DNA of 64,000 nt from Camellia lanceoleosa (lineage: Eukaryota; Streptophyta; Magnoliopsida; Ericales; Theaceae): contig CM045758.1 of NCBI GenBank assembly GCA_025200525.1, positions 167,984,261-168,048,260 of the forward strand, given 5' to 3'. The position numbers were made by a program, and so were the translations under genes. Under the pieces are notes generated by a model. It saw only the letters and a list, made by a program, of their open reading frames with translations, was not told where the DNA came from and did no database searches. Of the stretch, positions 1 through 12,033 are shown one piece after another. The number at the start of each line of letters is the position of its first letter. The stretch's first letter is position 1.

Positions 1-3000
1 TTGGAGGCGGCAGAGGTATTTCAATCATTTTAGGAGGATGGATATTTTGCTTTATGTTCTTTTTGTTTGTTTTAGATATTTTGTTGCTTTTTGGTTTTTT
101 TTTTTTTTTTTTTTCACATATTTTTAACCAATCTTAGCTTCCAGCAGCAAGCTGCATCATTTTGAGAGGTAGAAGAAACATTATAAATTTTTTTTAAGAT
201 AGATACACCAAGGGTCAGCTTCATTTCTTTTGTAGTATTTTTCTTTGCTTTTTTTCTGTTTCTTCATTTCTCATGCATCACCCATCCCTTCCATGGAGAT
301 CCATTTCCGACAGAGAGGCTTATATTCATTGAAGCAAAACATTGCAAGCAAGCCAAAGAAAAAGAAAGGTCTTGTTTGAACATTTTATGCCATTATTTTT
401 TTTGCTAGCATTTTCTTTTTGAGTGATCTGAGCCTTTTTTTCTTATAAACCGTTAGTAGGTGTTTATTTTGAGCCCCTTCACATTGAATTTATATTGTTG
501 TTTGATTAAGGCTGGCTCTAGCATGCACTTCTTTATGATTTACTGTTTACCGCAAAATTTTGTGAGTTAATTTTTTTATTTTGTAGTTTGGCTTTTGGTG
601 ATCTGATTTCGGTTTATTAGGTTTAGTTTTGAGCCCTTCAAAGGGAGAGAAGGCTCAACCATGTTTAGCTCCTCATCATGACACTCTTCTTGAATCTGCG
701 CTCTATTGCTATCTTTAATTTATTGTTAGACTGCATGGAGTGCTTTATATGAAACCTCATCAGGCCTCATGAGTATTTAACCTGGTCCATACATCATGCT
801 TTGAGCCCTCTTCAACGATGAAGATAATTGGTCTTATGTTACCTCCTCTATCATACTTGCTTTGAAATTTCATCTTTGCAATTGCATGTTTGTTTAGGCT
901 ATTCTAGTATTGTTTTTCTGGCTTTCATCTTGCTTCAATCAGTGTCTTATCCAAGTCTATTTTTGTGTTTTATTAAGGGTTTTAAGTTGTTTTTTCAATT
1001 TATGATAATTGACTTTATAAACTTTAACTTTTTATTTTGCATGCTATGTATTGTATATCTACAGCTCATGTTTGGGGCCTTCATCTTCTGTGGCCTGTAT
1101 TTTAAATCCTTATTAATTTCAAGTTACTGATTTTTTGCTCATATGTTTAATCATTTTAAGTTTTGTAAATCCTCTTTTTCCTCGTATTTTTTATTTACGT
1201 TTATCGCTATGTATTGTGCATGTTTGTACTGAAAGATGCTATTTTGGGGCTGCCTGTATGCATGTTTTTTTTTTCTGTCATGTTTTAGAACTGAGTATAG
1301 CATAGTCAGATTGCATTTATCTTCTAAAGCGTATCGTCATTTGTTTTTCATTCTGGCATCGGGTGCTATTTTTTATCATCATTTTGAGGCTGTTTTTCCT
1401 TGGTTTAGTTGCCTTTGCTACTTTGTTTTTTTGCATGCTGTTTTTTCTGTCTGTCAATTTTTTTTGTCATTGCTCCTTTCTTAGGAATAAATATAATCAC
1501 GACACATTTGAACCTCCGCTTTCATTCATCATTTTTCCCATGTGATCATCGGAGCTGGCCCTCTCATTTTGGTATTGGCTCATTGTTTTGCATTTTCGAT
1601 GTCATTTGTCCACATTTTCAGCTTTTTTGTCTGCAGTAATTTATTTCGGGAGGCCATTCTCTTTTTTTATCCGACTTTTCATATCTATAGTGTCCGATGC
1701 GTCCTCTCATGAGCCATCAAGCCCGACTGGTATTTTTTTCCAGCATGTTTTTAAAGACCACCGTACATCGCGCCCGTGTGCACGGACAGGCACTTTTTTA
1801 TGTTTTTATAAATGGAAAAGCCAGGTCCTCTCATGTTGGCGAAGTATTACAGATTCCGGTGAGATCATTTCATCTATTTTGTCATCGCCGCTTATGCGTT
1901 CGCAGCACGACCGGAGGCATTTTGCTTATCCGACGACATTACACCGTCGCCGGTCATGCCGTGCACGATTTCGAGGCACTTGTGGTAATCCGATCGTTGT
2001 TCGAGGCCGCCCGCTTTTCCGGCGTGTTGTTCACGTCATCGCTTTGGCCGGTTCGATTTGAGTTTAACGCGTAATTCGATTATTTTTGGTCGCGCGCCCA
2101 CGTGTCAGGCACGATTTCGAGGCACAGTTTTATCCGACGGTATTTCACATCTTGTTTTACGGCGCTTTTATCCACGCATTTCATGAGGCTTGAGTAACGG
2201 CCCGATTTTTCACATGGCATTTCATTTTTGCGTTGCCTGCTGCGGTCGCGCCGAGGCGCCTCATTTTCGCTCATATCGTAAGACAGCATTTATTGCCTTC
2301 GCATTTCATCGCCGCCTGTATTTTGCATATTGCATCGGAACAGTATGCTGCATCCAGGGAACGGAACATTCCCCACCAAGTCACCGATTTGCTGGCGTAC
2401 CCATGCATTTCGCCTTTTCGCGTAGTATGCATCTCAGATCTACGCCGGCATGTGCACTGCCATCCATCATCCAACGGTTGCGCTCGTACATATTGAGGCG
2501 AAGGAAATGGATATATTCCTGCTCCGTGTAGACGCGCTCATTCCCAAGCTCGCGCTGTACTCCGGAGAAATGAATGATCACAGATTTGTTGTTCTGCACG
2601 CATTTCGGTAGTGCATACAAGAGGCTATCAGACCACGGCTCTTTCCATGGGCCATGATCAATTTGATTGATGTATCATTCATCAGAAGTTATCATAAGCC
2701 AGAGGATGCCTTTGCTGTTTTCTTAGTTTAATCTGTTATGACAAAATTCATAGAATATTCTTTTATTCGGTCTCAGATATTATTTAAATGAATTCATCCT
2801 AAAGGATTTCCAATTGTAATATTTCGTGAGTGAAAATATGTCTTCCACATACATTCTTTTTCTCCCTTTATGGCTATGTAATGACTTGGTTAGATATAGG
2901 CCTGATTTGTTAGTATACATCTGAATATTCTTTATGTTTGCATCACATTTTTTTATTATATTATTTATTTTTCGGGCGCATATCGTAATTGCATTTGTAT

Positions 3001-4042
3001 AAGGGTGTCAATACTTGATGTGTCAAGCATTTGTGTTATGTTATGTTTGTTTTTATTTTTGTTCATAAGGTTTGTTATCCTCAATGTTTCGATATAGTTT
3101 ATATTCTATATGAGCATGCATGATTTCTGTTTTTTTCCTTTTTTTGGCTTGGCATCATTGCATCATTACTTTGAATGCATCTTTTTCATTTTTCAAGTTG
3201 TTGCCTGCATCATTTGTGCTTACCATAGCGCTGGGTTAAAATATATGATGTTTGTATCTTTGAACATCCGTGGGTGTGTGCATTGTTTATCTCACTGGGA
3301 CATCCAACAAATCTATGTTGATTTCTATGCATTAGTAGCAAAATCATTGGTAATTTTTCCCGAGGGGTGGCAACCGCAGGTTCTCTTTGATGCGTAGCAC
3401 CATCACACCATGCTCAAACAAAACTATATGAAATGTTTTTTGTTCCAATGTGGAGTGATAGATTGAGTTGAGTGTATGTTGAAGAGACGTTATGTTTATC
3501 TATAGGGCTAATAACCAAGCCAAGAACAAATAAAAGCTCAACGAACAGATATCATGAAATATAGAGGCCGGTCTTGACCCAAGCGAGAGGGGTAACCTAG
3601 ATCTTCCTTAAAACAAGCATGAAATGTTTTGTTCGCAAACTTTTGGTGATGATTACACGCGGGCCTTTGCATCACATAATAACCTAGGCTAATAACTTTA
3701 AATAGAAGCAGGTGGCGTTAACAAAAATCGGGCAAGTGGTTAGTAGGCACTTCTTTTCAAAAGGAGAGAAGTGCTCAAAACCATTTGCCGGATCGTCACT
3801 CTTGTATTCAAGATTGAGAACCGCACGCAAAAAATCGAGTCCTTGGGATTGGCAACCTAAATTTCCCATTTAAAAAATATTTGGGTGGCGACTACGTTAT
3901 GGCGCAAGCAGTCCGCTTTGGCTTTTCCACCAAAAATACTGTTTTCCTTCAAAAGCTTTTTGCGGAATTAAGACTCTTTGGTTCAGATTGAGAGCTACTA
4001 TAATAAGTCCCGGTATGGCGGTCCCTACGAGCGACAAAAACA
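1..4042 (+). mobile_element. Long LTR, 3' part only (left end outside window)
   Basis: No coding region is supported here. Positions 3480-4042 contain the block shared by all first-family LTRs of this window: a 'gaggccg' line near 3562, then the GGTGGCGACT motif near 3893, then a CAGTCCGC stretch. The copy ends ...GCGACAAAAACA at 4042 and is followed by AGTAG (4043-4047). At exactly this point the minus-strand integrase reading of the neighbouring Gypsy element stops, so 4042/4043 is an insertion boundary. No AGTAG followed by TG was found to the left, so the 5' end is placed outside the window. The first 1.5 kb and 2.7-3.5 kb are T-rich on the plus strand with no recognisable gene. Confidence 0.6.
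1540..2640. other. CG-rich segment inside the left LTR
   Basis: In a T-rich background this kilobase is strongly enriched in CpG-containing words (CGATTTCGAGGCAC occurs near 1968 and again near 2110; also CGCGCGCCCACGTG near 2091). No domain was recognised in any frame; the readings through it look like composition artefacts. It may be the U3/promoter part of the LTR, by analogy with the CG-rich palindromic segments in the other LTRs of the window. Function is inferred only from position. Confidence 0.35.
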
Positions 4043-4300
4043 AGTAGTAACCTTACCTGAGAATCTTCCAGGCTAACATCACTCCATTCATATACGTTCC
4101 GCACTCTCCTCCATGGATGGCCTCTATCAGGCGCTTTGATTCCTCTTCTTTGACACACAACTTGTGCATTCCCAGATGACCTCTTTTGTACAGTTTACCT
4201 CCACAAATGATAAATTGAACGGCCATTCACCATATTTCCCTTTTGTCCTTGGCATTTGTCCCTGGTGGATAAATCTCTTTTTCCAAGAAGTTCCAAATAT
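4043..4300 (-). pseudogene. Gypsy integrase N-terminal fragment
   Basis: The minus-strand reading contains KLYKRGHLGMHKLCV, followed by an EEESKRLIEAIHGG stretch and CGTYMNG, then LAWKILR. This is the zinc-binding (HHCC) start typical of plant Gypsy integrases, where IHxGxCGxHxxG and a KILRxGYYW motif are usual. A TAA stop replaces the residue after KILR. The reading ends at 4043, where the left LTR has inserted, so the catalytic DDE core is not in the window. Confidence 0.75.
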
Positions 4301-4479
4301 CGTAGTACCAAGGGTTTTTGTCTTGCACTTCATCTATTGTGGCGATAATTTCATAAGCCGGTGTGTATCTCTGCTCAATGATAATCGAACACATCTGGAC
4401 TCCAAGTGGGATGTCTACCATGGATGATAGAGTTGCTAAAGCATCAGTGAACCTGTTGTTCTCTCTCAGTAGATGCGTA

Positions 4480-4830
4480 AAAGTCAGCTTTTCAAACCTA
4501 GAATCAAAACATCCACGGTTTGGTGATAAACCTTCATCTTTTCTTCTTTGACTTTCCAGTCTCCATTTGCTTGAGAAACAATTAGGTTCGAGTCCTCGAT
4601 AACATCTAACCTTTTTGCCCCTAGTTCCAGGGCGGCTTCTAAACCAGTGATACACGCTTTATATTCTGCTTCATTATTGAACACCTTGAACCGGAGTTTG
4701 AAGGCTAAAGGTACATGGGAGTCGTCAGGTGCTATCAGCAACACATCTATCCCATAACTATACTGATTGGATGCTTCGTCAAAGTACATTATCCAAGTCT
4801 CCTCCTCAACTTGCAAAATGGCTTCATCTG
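4480..4830 (-). pseudogene. Second RNase H domain of the Tat-type polyprotein
   Basis: The stretch begins WIMYFDEASN, continues through NNEAEYKACITGLEAAL and ends with IEDSNLIVSQANGDW. The spacing of the acidic residues (YFD, NNEAEY, EDS) is that of RNase H. It follows the first RNase H (ending AVAEFLADHP) in the same frame, so the polyprotein has two RNase H domains in tandem. This extra domain is known from Tat/Ogre elements. The usual DGA after the first aspartate reads DEA here. The frame is broken near 4480. Confidence 0.75.
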
Positions 4831-4859
4831 GAAACAGGTATTCCACCACTTCATCCTCT

Positions 4860-5330
4860 TTTACTGGGTGATCTGCCAGGAACTCCGCTACAGCTCTTCC
4901 ATTAACTGACTTGCAGGTGACATATTTGAAGTCAAATTTGGAGAGAAGAAGCAACCAACAGGCTAGCCTACCCGTAAGCGCTGGTTTCTCAAAAAGATAT
5001 TTGATAGGATCTAATCTCGAAACCAAAATTACGGAGTGAGCTAACAAGTAGTGCCTCAACTTCCTAGTGGCCCATACCAAGGCTAGGCAAGCTTTCTCTA
5101 ACGAAGTATAACGGGTCTCATAATCCAACATTTTCTTGCTCAAGTAGTAGATGGCTTTCTCCACTCTATCTTCAGATTTCTAAGCAAGCATGCATCCCAT
5201 AGTCGTGTTTGCCACTAACAGGTATAGAATCAAAGGCTTCCCTGACTCTGGCGACGATAACACAGGTGGATTCTGGAGGTACTGCTTGATCTGCTCAAAA
5301 GCAAATTGACATCGATGATCCCATTGGAAT
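4860..5330 (-). pseudogene. RT connection and first RNase H domain
   Basis: Minus-strand translation gives the region after the RT thumb (FEQIKQYLQNPPVL, GKPLILYL), then a TAA stop near 5180, then YYLSKKMLDYETRYTSLEKACLALVWA, KLRHYLLAH and FADHP-like AEFLADHP. These are the standard RNase H words of plant Gypsy elements. The longest open part begins at 5164 and runs on into the second RNase H. The in-frame stop and the isolated start show decay. Confidence 0.8.
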
Positions 5331-5339
5331 TTCTTCCCT

Positions 5340-6290
5340 TTCTTCAAGAGACCAAAAAATGGTTCACAAATTAAGGTTAATTTGGAAATTAACCCGTCTT
5401 ATGAATTGCACTTTACCTAGAAAGCCTTGCACCTCTTTTTCAGTCCTTGGTGGTGGCATTTCTAGGATGGCCTTGATTTTGGAAGGATCTACTTTGATGC
5501 CCCTCTGTGTGATCAAATAGACCAGTATTTTCCTTGATGTTACGCCGAAAGTGCATTTCTACGAATTCAACCTGAACCTGTATTCTCAGATCCGTTGAAA
5601 GAATTTCTCCAAGGTGATATAGTGGCCCTTTCTTTCTTTGGACTTAACAATCATGTCGTCCACGTACACCTCGACCTCTTTGTGGATCATATCATGCAGA
5701 ATAGTGGTTGCAGCCCTTTAATAGGTAGCCCCGTCATTCTTCAACCCAAATGGCATAACCCGATAGCAGTAGGTACCCCACAGCGTAGTAAATGCAGTTT
5801 TTTCTCTGTCCTTGGGCACCATCAAAACCTGGTTATACCTGGAAAATCCGTCCATAAAGGATAGCAATGCATGACCTGCAGTGAAGTCCACTGACTCATC
5901 AATATGCGGCAGAATAAAGTCGTCCTTCGGACTGGCTTTGTTTAAATCCTAGAATGCCACACACATCCAGATTCTACCATCCTTTTTTGGCACTGGGATG
6001 ATGTTGGCCAACCAAGTTCGATATCCAGATACTAACAAGAAACCTACCTCGATTTGCTTGGTGACCTCTTCTTTGATCTTCAACCCCCAATCCGGGAGGA
6101 TTCTACGCAACTTCTGCTTGACGGGTCGGGCCTCGGGATCAAGAGGGATCTGATGCTGTATAATCTCAGGATCGATTCCAGGCATGTTTTCATAGGACCA
6201 CATAAAAACATCTTTAAAATCTTTTAATAAAGCGACTAAGCATTCGCGCTCCTCCGAAGACAACGTGGACCCGATCTGGACCAGACACAG
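5340..6290 (-). pseudogene. Gypsy reverse transcriptase, decayed
   Basis: The domain starts after SSEERECLVALLKDFKDVFMWSY and MPGIDPEIIQHQIPL, the usual run-in of plant Gypsy RT. IIPVPKKDGRIWMCV follows near 5950; the normally invariant aspartate of MCVDFRDLN is alanine and the arginine codon is a TAG stop. Downstream, the catalytic YVDD motif is readable at about 5651-5671 (VYVDDMI). A frameshift near 5570 and another near 5390 separate the fingers, palm and thumb pieces. It cannot make an active enzyme. Confidence 0.85.
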
Positions 6291-7500
6291 ATCCTTCACA
6301 ATACACACATTAATAACAATGATTTCATCAGCATAGGGTTTTGCAAACCTCTCCTCCTCTCAATTAATCAAGTTTTTTAGAACCAGAGGAATTCCTTCCT
6401 CTTCATTTTCATTGAAATTTTGAAAATCTTGGTCAATACAATAAATAAGCGACATAGAGAAATACTCAAAATTGGCAGCATTCTCATTCATAAGATCCAG
6501 ATCTCTGGTTACAACCGACTCAAAAGCAAAAGTAAAAAAGAACCTGGACAAGACCTTGGCATTCGGGTTATCACCCCTAAGAATACCAGACTCGGACTCA
6601 GAAGAACTGGAATCTGATTCCGACTCCATAGACTTAGTAGAATCAGATTCTAGCTCATCACTCGACTCAGAACTAGATAGGTAGCCCTCCTCTAGCTGCC
6701 AAATAAGAGATGGTGCTTCTGATACATCCAAAATGTTGTTGGATGGGTTCACACCCGGTTGGTCCCCAATCATGGAGATAGTAAGGTTATCCCCCAAGTT
6801 CTCTGAGTCAGCCACAAGATCTGCAAGGAGATATGCCAGTGCTGTCCTTACTCCAAGCTCACTGTTGTCTGAGTCATTTTTCATGCTCTGTTCAGCTTCA
6901 GCACTTGGTTCAGCCTTTTCCTTGGCATCACTATCTTACAATTGTAGGTCAAAGAAGACTTCGATCCCAGGAACACACTGCTTCGTAGAATTCATCCAGG
7001 GCTCCAGAAAACCACAAAAGGGGAAATATTCTTCTTCCCGAACAAAACGGTCATTCAACGTTTCCCTGATTAGTCTGTGAATGAGCTTATAGTGTTTCCC
7101 AGCCTACTTGGCTCTGGCTCTGGCTCTGCCTCTAATTTCTTCTCCCTTCCTGCTCCAATCCTCTTTGGTGGGTACATATCCCAAACCAAAGGTATGCAGA
7201 TTGTACAGCACATTGGCCAATGTTGTGACACCTTTCTAGCCACTTTTTCTAAGTCCCATTCCTGGCACATACTGCAGTTTGTTCATGACATAGATGATTG
7301 GGCACTGACATACATGCCCTCATCAGTAGCCAAAATGGTTTGCACTACCCGGCTCAGCCAGAGTAAACCCTGAAAGGAATATGTCCTCTTCGCCATGAGT
7401 GATTTCCAGTACTGGTGTAGTTACCTCTGGCAGGGGATGGATGGATGAATTCCCGAAAACAATTGCCACTCCCTTCCCATGAGGATATTTCAACATCTAG
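6290..7500 (-). pseudogene. Protease-RT linker of the Gypsy polyprotein
   Basis: The longest open piece (6360-6884) is an acidic, serine-rich linker (SSSESSDELESD, ESESDSSSSESESG) that runs towards the RT. No catalytic motif is visible. Long low-complexity acidic linkers at this point are common in Tat-type polyproteins. The assignment rests on position and strand. The serine/aspartate composition gives apparent readings in other frames (6472-6684 plus strand) that I regard as shadows. Confidence 0.55.
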
Positions 7501-7800
7501 TGGAGGGTAGAGGAGACAACTTTCACATGATGCAACCAGGGCCTCCCTAGCAATAAGTTGCGGGTGGCCGGCACATCCAGAACATGGAACTCGACATCTT
7601 GCTGAGCTGGGCCTACCTGGACTTTGATTTGTACCGTGCCCATAACCTCCCTGCTTGTATTATCATATGCCTAAATCACTTGGGTTGTGGGCACGAAGTC
7701 TACTGGTTTAAGGCCAATGGCATAAGCTATGCGGGAAAGACAAACATTTATAGCTGAACCGGTATCTATCAACACCACTGGTACCCATTTTTCCTTGCAC
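7500..7800 (-). pseudogene. Gypsy aspartic protease domain
   Basis: The minus strand reads VVLIDTGSAINVCLSRIAYAIG, then a TAG stop where a tyrosine/arginine region is expected, then GTVQIKVQVGPAQQDVEFHV and LDVPATRNLLLGRPWLHH. DTGSA is the catalytic aspartate motif of retropepsins and LLLGRPWLH is the conserved C-terminal part. One in-frame stop and one near 7500 inactivate it. Confidence 0.8.
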
Positions 7801-7849
7801 TCAACAGATATGTACAAGGGTTTGTTAGGAGCCTTCCGGTGGCAGTTCT

Positions 7850-9081
7850 TTATCAGAAAAAGTTAGGGCTGAGGGTTGGCCCGACACCACCTGGGAAAAC
7901 TAATCCCACAAGCTGTTCAGGGGTAGTTCCAATGGACAATTTAGCTTTGTCTATTGCTGACAGTAATGCCTGGCGATGTACTCGGGAGGCCGTGAGAAGA
8001 CCCCAGATTGAGATGTCAGCTTGGATTTTCTTCAGGTACTTCAACACTGCCTCTTCTTCCAACTGCTTCTCTTTCTGTTTCTCAACCTCTCTGTCTTTCC
8101 CATACGCTTCAGCTTGATCTAAGTGCGGTAGCTTAAAATACCGCCCACTTCTTGTCATGTGATCTATCTCTTCTGCATACCAAATGTTGTCTGGAAGGCA
8201 CTCTTCCCAGTCTTCATCGATGTGAGCCAGATGCAAATTGGCATCATCCCACCATACCCCTTCGACAGCCGACAAGTAGTTGTCCGGCTCCATTTGGATC
8301 ACTTTCACAGCACAAGTGTCCCCCATAGGGTGTTGGGCCATTACAGCTTCCTGGTTGTCTTCAACCCTCTCTTGTTCAAACTACTTTAACGCAGACTCCT
8401 GTTATGTGTCCATAGTGCTCACAGCGCCCAATTCCTGAGCTAAATTTTTCACGCTGATGTTCTCTGGTAGTTTTCCCTTTTCATCGGCCATTCCAGCCTC
8501 TACAACAATTCCTGCTTTCTTTTCCTCCGGTTTTATTTCAGTTCATTTTTCCCTGTCCAGTTCCTCACTCAACCACCCAGAGTTGTCGATTGATCCATTC
8601 AAATCGAACCAGTCAATTTGCATATCCCCTTGATCTTATTCGTCAAAGAACTGCAGGTTGTCTAAGTCCTTCTCAAGTTTTGCCAAATCATCCAAACCTT
8701 GGCTTGGGCTATCCTCTCTAACCACATTGACCTCCACTATAGTTGGCAATACCAGTTCCAGCTTAACTTGATCGATCGGCACAATATAATAGCTTGGATC
8801 GTACACCTCCTCAAACAAATCCTCAAAGCATTCAGGCAACGGACTCATACTCTCCTCTAAGGTCAGCCTCCCTTCTACTGCAATTGTCACCACCATAGGT
8901 TTAGGTTGAAGTGGGGACGTGTCCATCGTGCACAAATCTGTGCTTTTAGGAATGAAAGGCGTCGGTCTGGGTAGGTGGGAAAGGGTAATATATATGCTGG
9001 GGTCGTAGGGGATGGCCAGTGTATGGGTTAGGTTTAGATTTTGAGGTGGGGGAACTTAATTGTGGGCTGAGAGAGGGTTTA
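7850..9081 (-). pseudogene. Gag-protease linker of the Gypsy polyprotein
   Basis: Readable pieces include YAEEIDHMTRSGRYFKLPHLDQAEA and VLKYLKKIQADISIWGLLTASRVHRQALLSAI, typical of the segment just before the protease in plant Tat elements. Further pieces at 8636-8935 are acidic. At 9081 the minus-strand reading begins PLSAHN, directly continuing the gag reading that ends VITN at 25781-25795 once the insertion and one copy of its 5-bp duplication are ignored. That fixes the insertion point of the 9082-25780 block. Confidence 0.7.
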
Positions 9082-9355
9082 TGTAGACACCCCATTTTTT
9101 ACCGCCCTTAAAACTTGGGCGCCTCAGGTTGATTACTCGAGGATGAAGGCTATGTTATGCAAAGGTTCGATTTCTTCAGCAAAAGGAGCTTCAAATCCCA
9201 ACCTTACACCCCATTTTTGGACCAAAACTATTTTGACCAAAATTATTTTAGACCTTAAAACCCTTTCTTTCAAAATATTTTGGAAAATGTTTCTACAATG
9301 TTCCGAGGCTTGCATTTCATTAAATGTTGCATTTTTCGGTAAATCGAGCAAGGAC

Positions 9356-12033
9356 AAAGTGGAAATAAATGAAAGAGAGGTGAACTCTTTGAAAACTCTT
9401 TCAAAATAGAAACTAGTTAGAAAGATGCATGATCCTAACTATACGAGATGTCTAATGCAAGACATGCAATAATGCAATTAATAGGCTCGGCTACTAAGCA
9501 TGCTATATGAATCGGTTTGAACAACATGCGATTAAACATGTATTCGAAGAATATATTGAAATAACAATGCAGTTAGAATAATGTGCCGAGTCTCGGTTTA
9601 TGCAATACGAATGAATGGATGTTAGCATGCGATATGATAATTAAAACATGTCCCTAATCTAACCATCAAAAGCGGATAAATAAAAAGGAGAAAGATGTGG
9701 GGTTAGAAGACATACACACACACATACGCACACTTATTACAAGATTACGCCCTCGCGAAGGAGGGTCCTTATGAATAAGCTAACCAACTAGCTACGCTAA
9801 TTAAACTAACTAATTATTACAAACCGAATTAATTAACTATTCTAGTTAACTAATTACAAAACGAAATTGAATAACTAGTTAAACTAACTAATTATTTACA
9901 ACTCTTAATTAGCTACAACTAATTAATTACAACACGTATATAAGCTAGATATTTAAATGTTAAATAAGCTTGAAATGCAAGGGAAGCTCATGCACGTGCT
10001 TGGTTTCCACTCGAAAAGCCGTTGTTTTGCTGCTATAAGCCTCTATCTGCACATTTGATCACTGAAAATTATGCCCACTTCCAGAACACCTCTGCTCCAT
10101 CTTACCAACACACTGTACAAATTGCATTAGTGGCTGACAGGGGGCAGGTCGGCTACCAATGGTGGCCGGTCGGCTACTGGTGGTGGTCGATCGGCCACTA
10201 GTGGTGGCTGTTGGCCACTGATGTCCTGAACTTCCTTGCTACAACAGAGAGCAAAACAATGTATTTCTCAAAAGTTGTTTGCACACTTTGCCTCTCCTTT
10301 TCATGGGGAAATCAAAGGAAGAACAAAATTTGGTTCACAAACCATCAACTAAGCAATTTCATTGCATGATGGCTTGTGAAACCAATTGTGCAAGCTTAAT
10401 AAATGCAAAATGAGACCAAAATGACTATCACCCTGTCATGCATGATCAAGGGTAATGGTGACCAAGGAAAATGGCACATTTCATTACTTTTGAGTATGAA
10501 ATGTCCCATTTACCCTGTGTTCAAATTAACATCCGATTTGAACACATGCAATGCAACACAAAGAAATGCTTATCTTACCTCTTTTACTTATCAATTTTGT
10601 TTACTCATTTTAATTACCAAATCATTCATTAATCCATTAAGTCCATTGGTGAGTATCCTCTAATGGAAAGAGGGCTTAAACCAAAGGTTGTTTTAGGCAT
10701 GAAAGAGACCTCATGCCATTGGTAATGAACCCCAAAAGGGATTAAACCATTAAGCACAAACACCTCAATTTCATGCTTTAAACAAACAAATGGTTTGAAC
10801 CACTTTCAAAGCAAAAATAAAATCAAGAAAGGAGGGAGGTTACAGAGATGATCTAGAAATGAGTGATAAAAGCACTAGAACATGCAACCAACTTAAACCA
10901 ATGGTGGTTAAAGCCTTAAAACATTAAGCTAGTGAAGGAACTTACACTACAACTATGCAAAACAAGACTCAAAAGGGACCAAACAGCCAAAATAGTGGCA
11001 AAACAGGTCAAAACAGAGCTCTAAACATGCTGGACTTGAGCCACAAAAAGCTAAAACATTAAGCTAATACATAGGACTAACTAGGCATGCAAACAAGACA
11101 CAAGGAGGGGAGGCTAACCCCTGCAATTTTGGACTTCAAAATGAGTTTTTTACCATTGAAAAACCTCTAAAATTCAGTGGTTAAAAGGCCCAAAAATTTC
11201 GGTTTGAAAGTAATGAATAAAGGCACAAAAACTTTACACACACAAAGAAGCAAGAAGGGTGAACCACCCCTTAACTAAAAAAGGGGCTCAAACCACCACT
11301 TTTAAGCCACAAAAACAGAACTTTTTACAGTTCAAAACCAGACCAAAAATAGTAAGAAAAGATGGAAAAACAAGTATATTAAAACAAAGTAAACAAGGCA
11401 AGTGTTATACATTTGAAGCAAAGCTCAAGTTTAGGCACCAAACTAAGCTAAAACCACTTGCTATAGCTCAAAGAGAGTCTCAAATAACCTCAGCCCAAAG
11501 AGAAGCAACTTTGATTAAGGTAGTATATATAAAAGTGTAGAGAAAACAAGCAACTAAGCTCAAAATTGCAAGAGAGAAAGAGAAATCTAGAGAGAGAGAG
11601 AGATTTTTTGTTCCAAAATTTCTAACCCTCCAAAATGGGGGAGAAACCCCCATATATATAGAAAAACATGCCTTGAGCTTAGAAACATCCTACCATACAC
11701 GTGTAGGCAGATGCAGCTCAATGTGCCAACAGTTGTCACAGCTGTCAACAAATATCTGGAAAAAGACACTGGTGGCCGACCGGCCACACCACTGGCCGAC
11801 AACCAAGATCCATGGCCGACAGCCTATGGTGGTGGCCGACAGGTCACTAAAAGGTCTAGACACCAAGTTTTGGTCCAAAATAAGGCATAGAAAAAACAAG
11901 GTTTAAAGGCTAAAAGGCAGGGCGCTCCACCGAGGACTTCGGGCACTCGAAACGAACACATGCAAACACAATCATCAGATGCACAAGTGATGATGTCCAA
12001 GTCTTAAGGATGGTCAAAAATGGGGTGTCTACA
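9356..12033 (-). mobile_element. Inverted family-1 LTR, 3'-truncated
   Basis: Read on the minus strand it starts TGTAGACACCCCATTTTT at 12033, then follows the family-1 order: GGCCGACC-type palindromes (11765-11850), a CT-rich stretch, the 'CCTCCCCTCCTTGTG' line near 11110, and the TGTAATAAGTG/GCGAGGGCGTAAT line near 9740. It stops after the ATCATGCAT line near 9425 and lacks the last ~0.7 kb (no GGTGGCGACTC block). The left edge is uncertain between 9351 and 9420. AGGAC at 9351-9355 matches AGGAC at 12034-12038 and may be its target duplication, but the left end would then not be TG/CA. It faces the plus-strand LTR of the same family that resumes at 12034. Confidence 0.6.
10130..10235. repeat. 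GGTCGGC/GGCCGACC palindrome cluster
   Basis: A run of related words (CAGGTCGGCTACC, GGTGGCCGGTCGGCTAC, TGGTCGATCGGCCAC, GTTGGCCAC) about 25 bp apart. Similar clusters occur at 11765-11850, 13490-13560, 17440-18020, 20940-21060, 59290-59400 and 63890-63990, always inside family-1 LTRs. What binds them, if anything, is unknown. Confidence 0.6.

Noticed and set aside
828..1640. Hydrophobic plus-strand readings as membrane proteins
   Set aside because: They come from T-rich DNA (phenylalanine/leucine codons) within an LTR; no conserved motif or splice structure.
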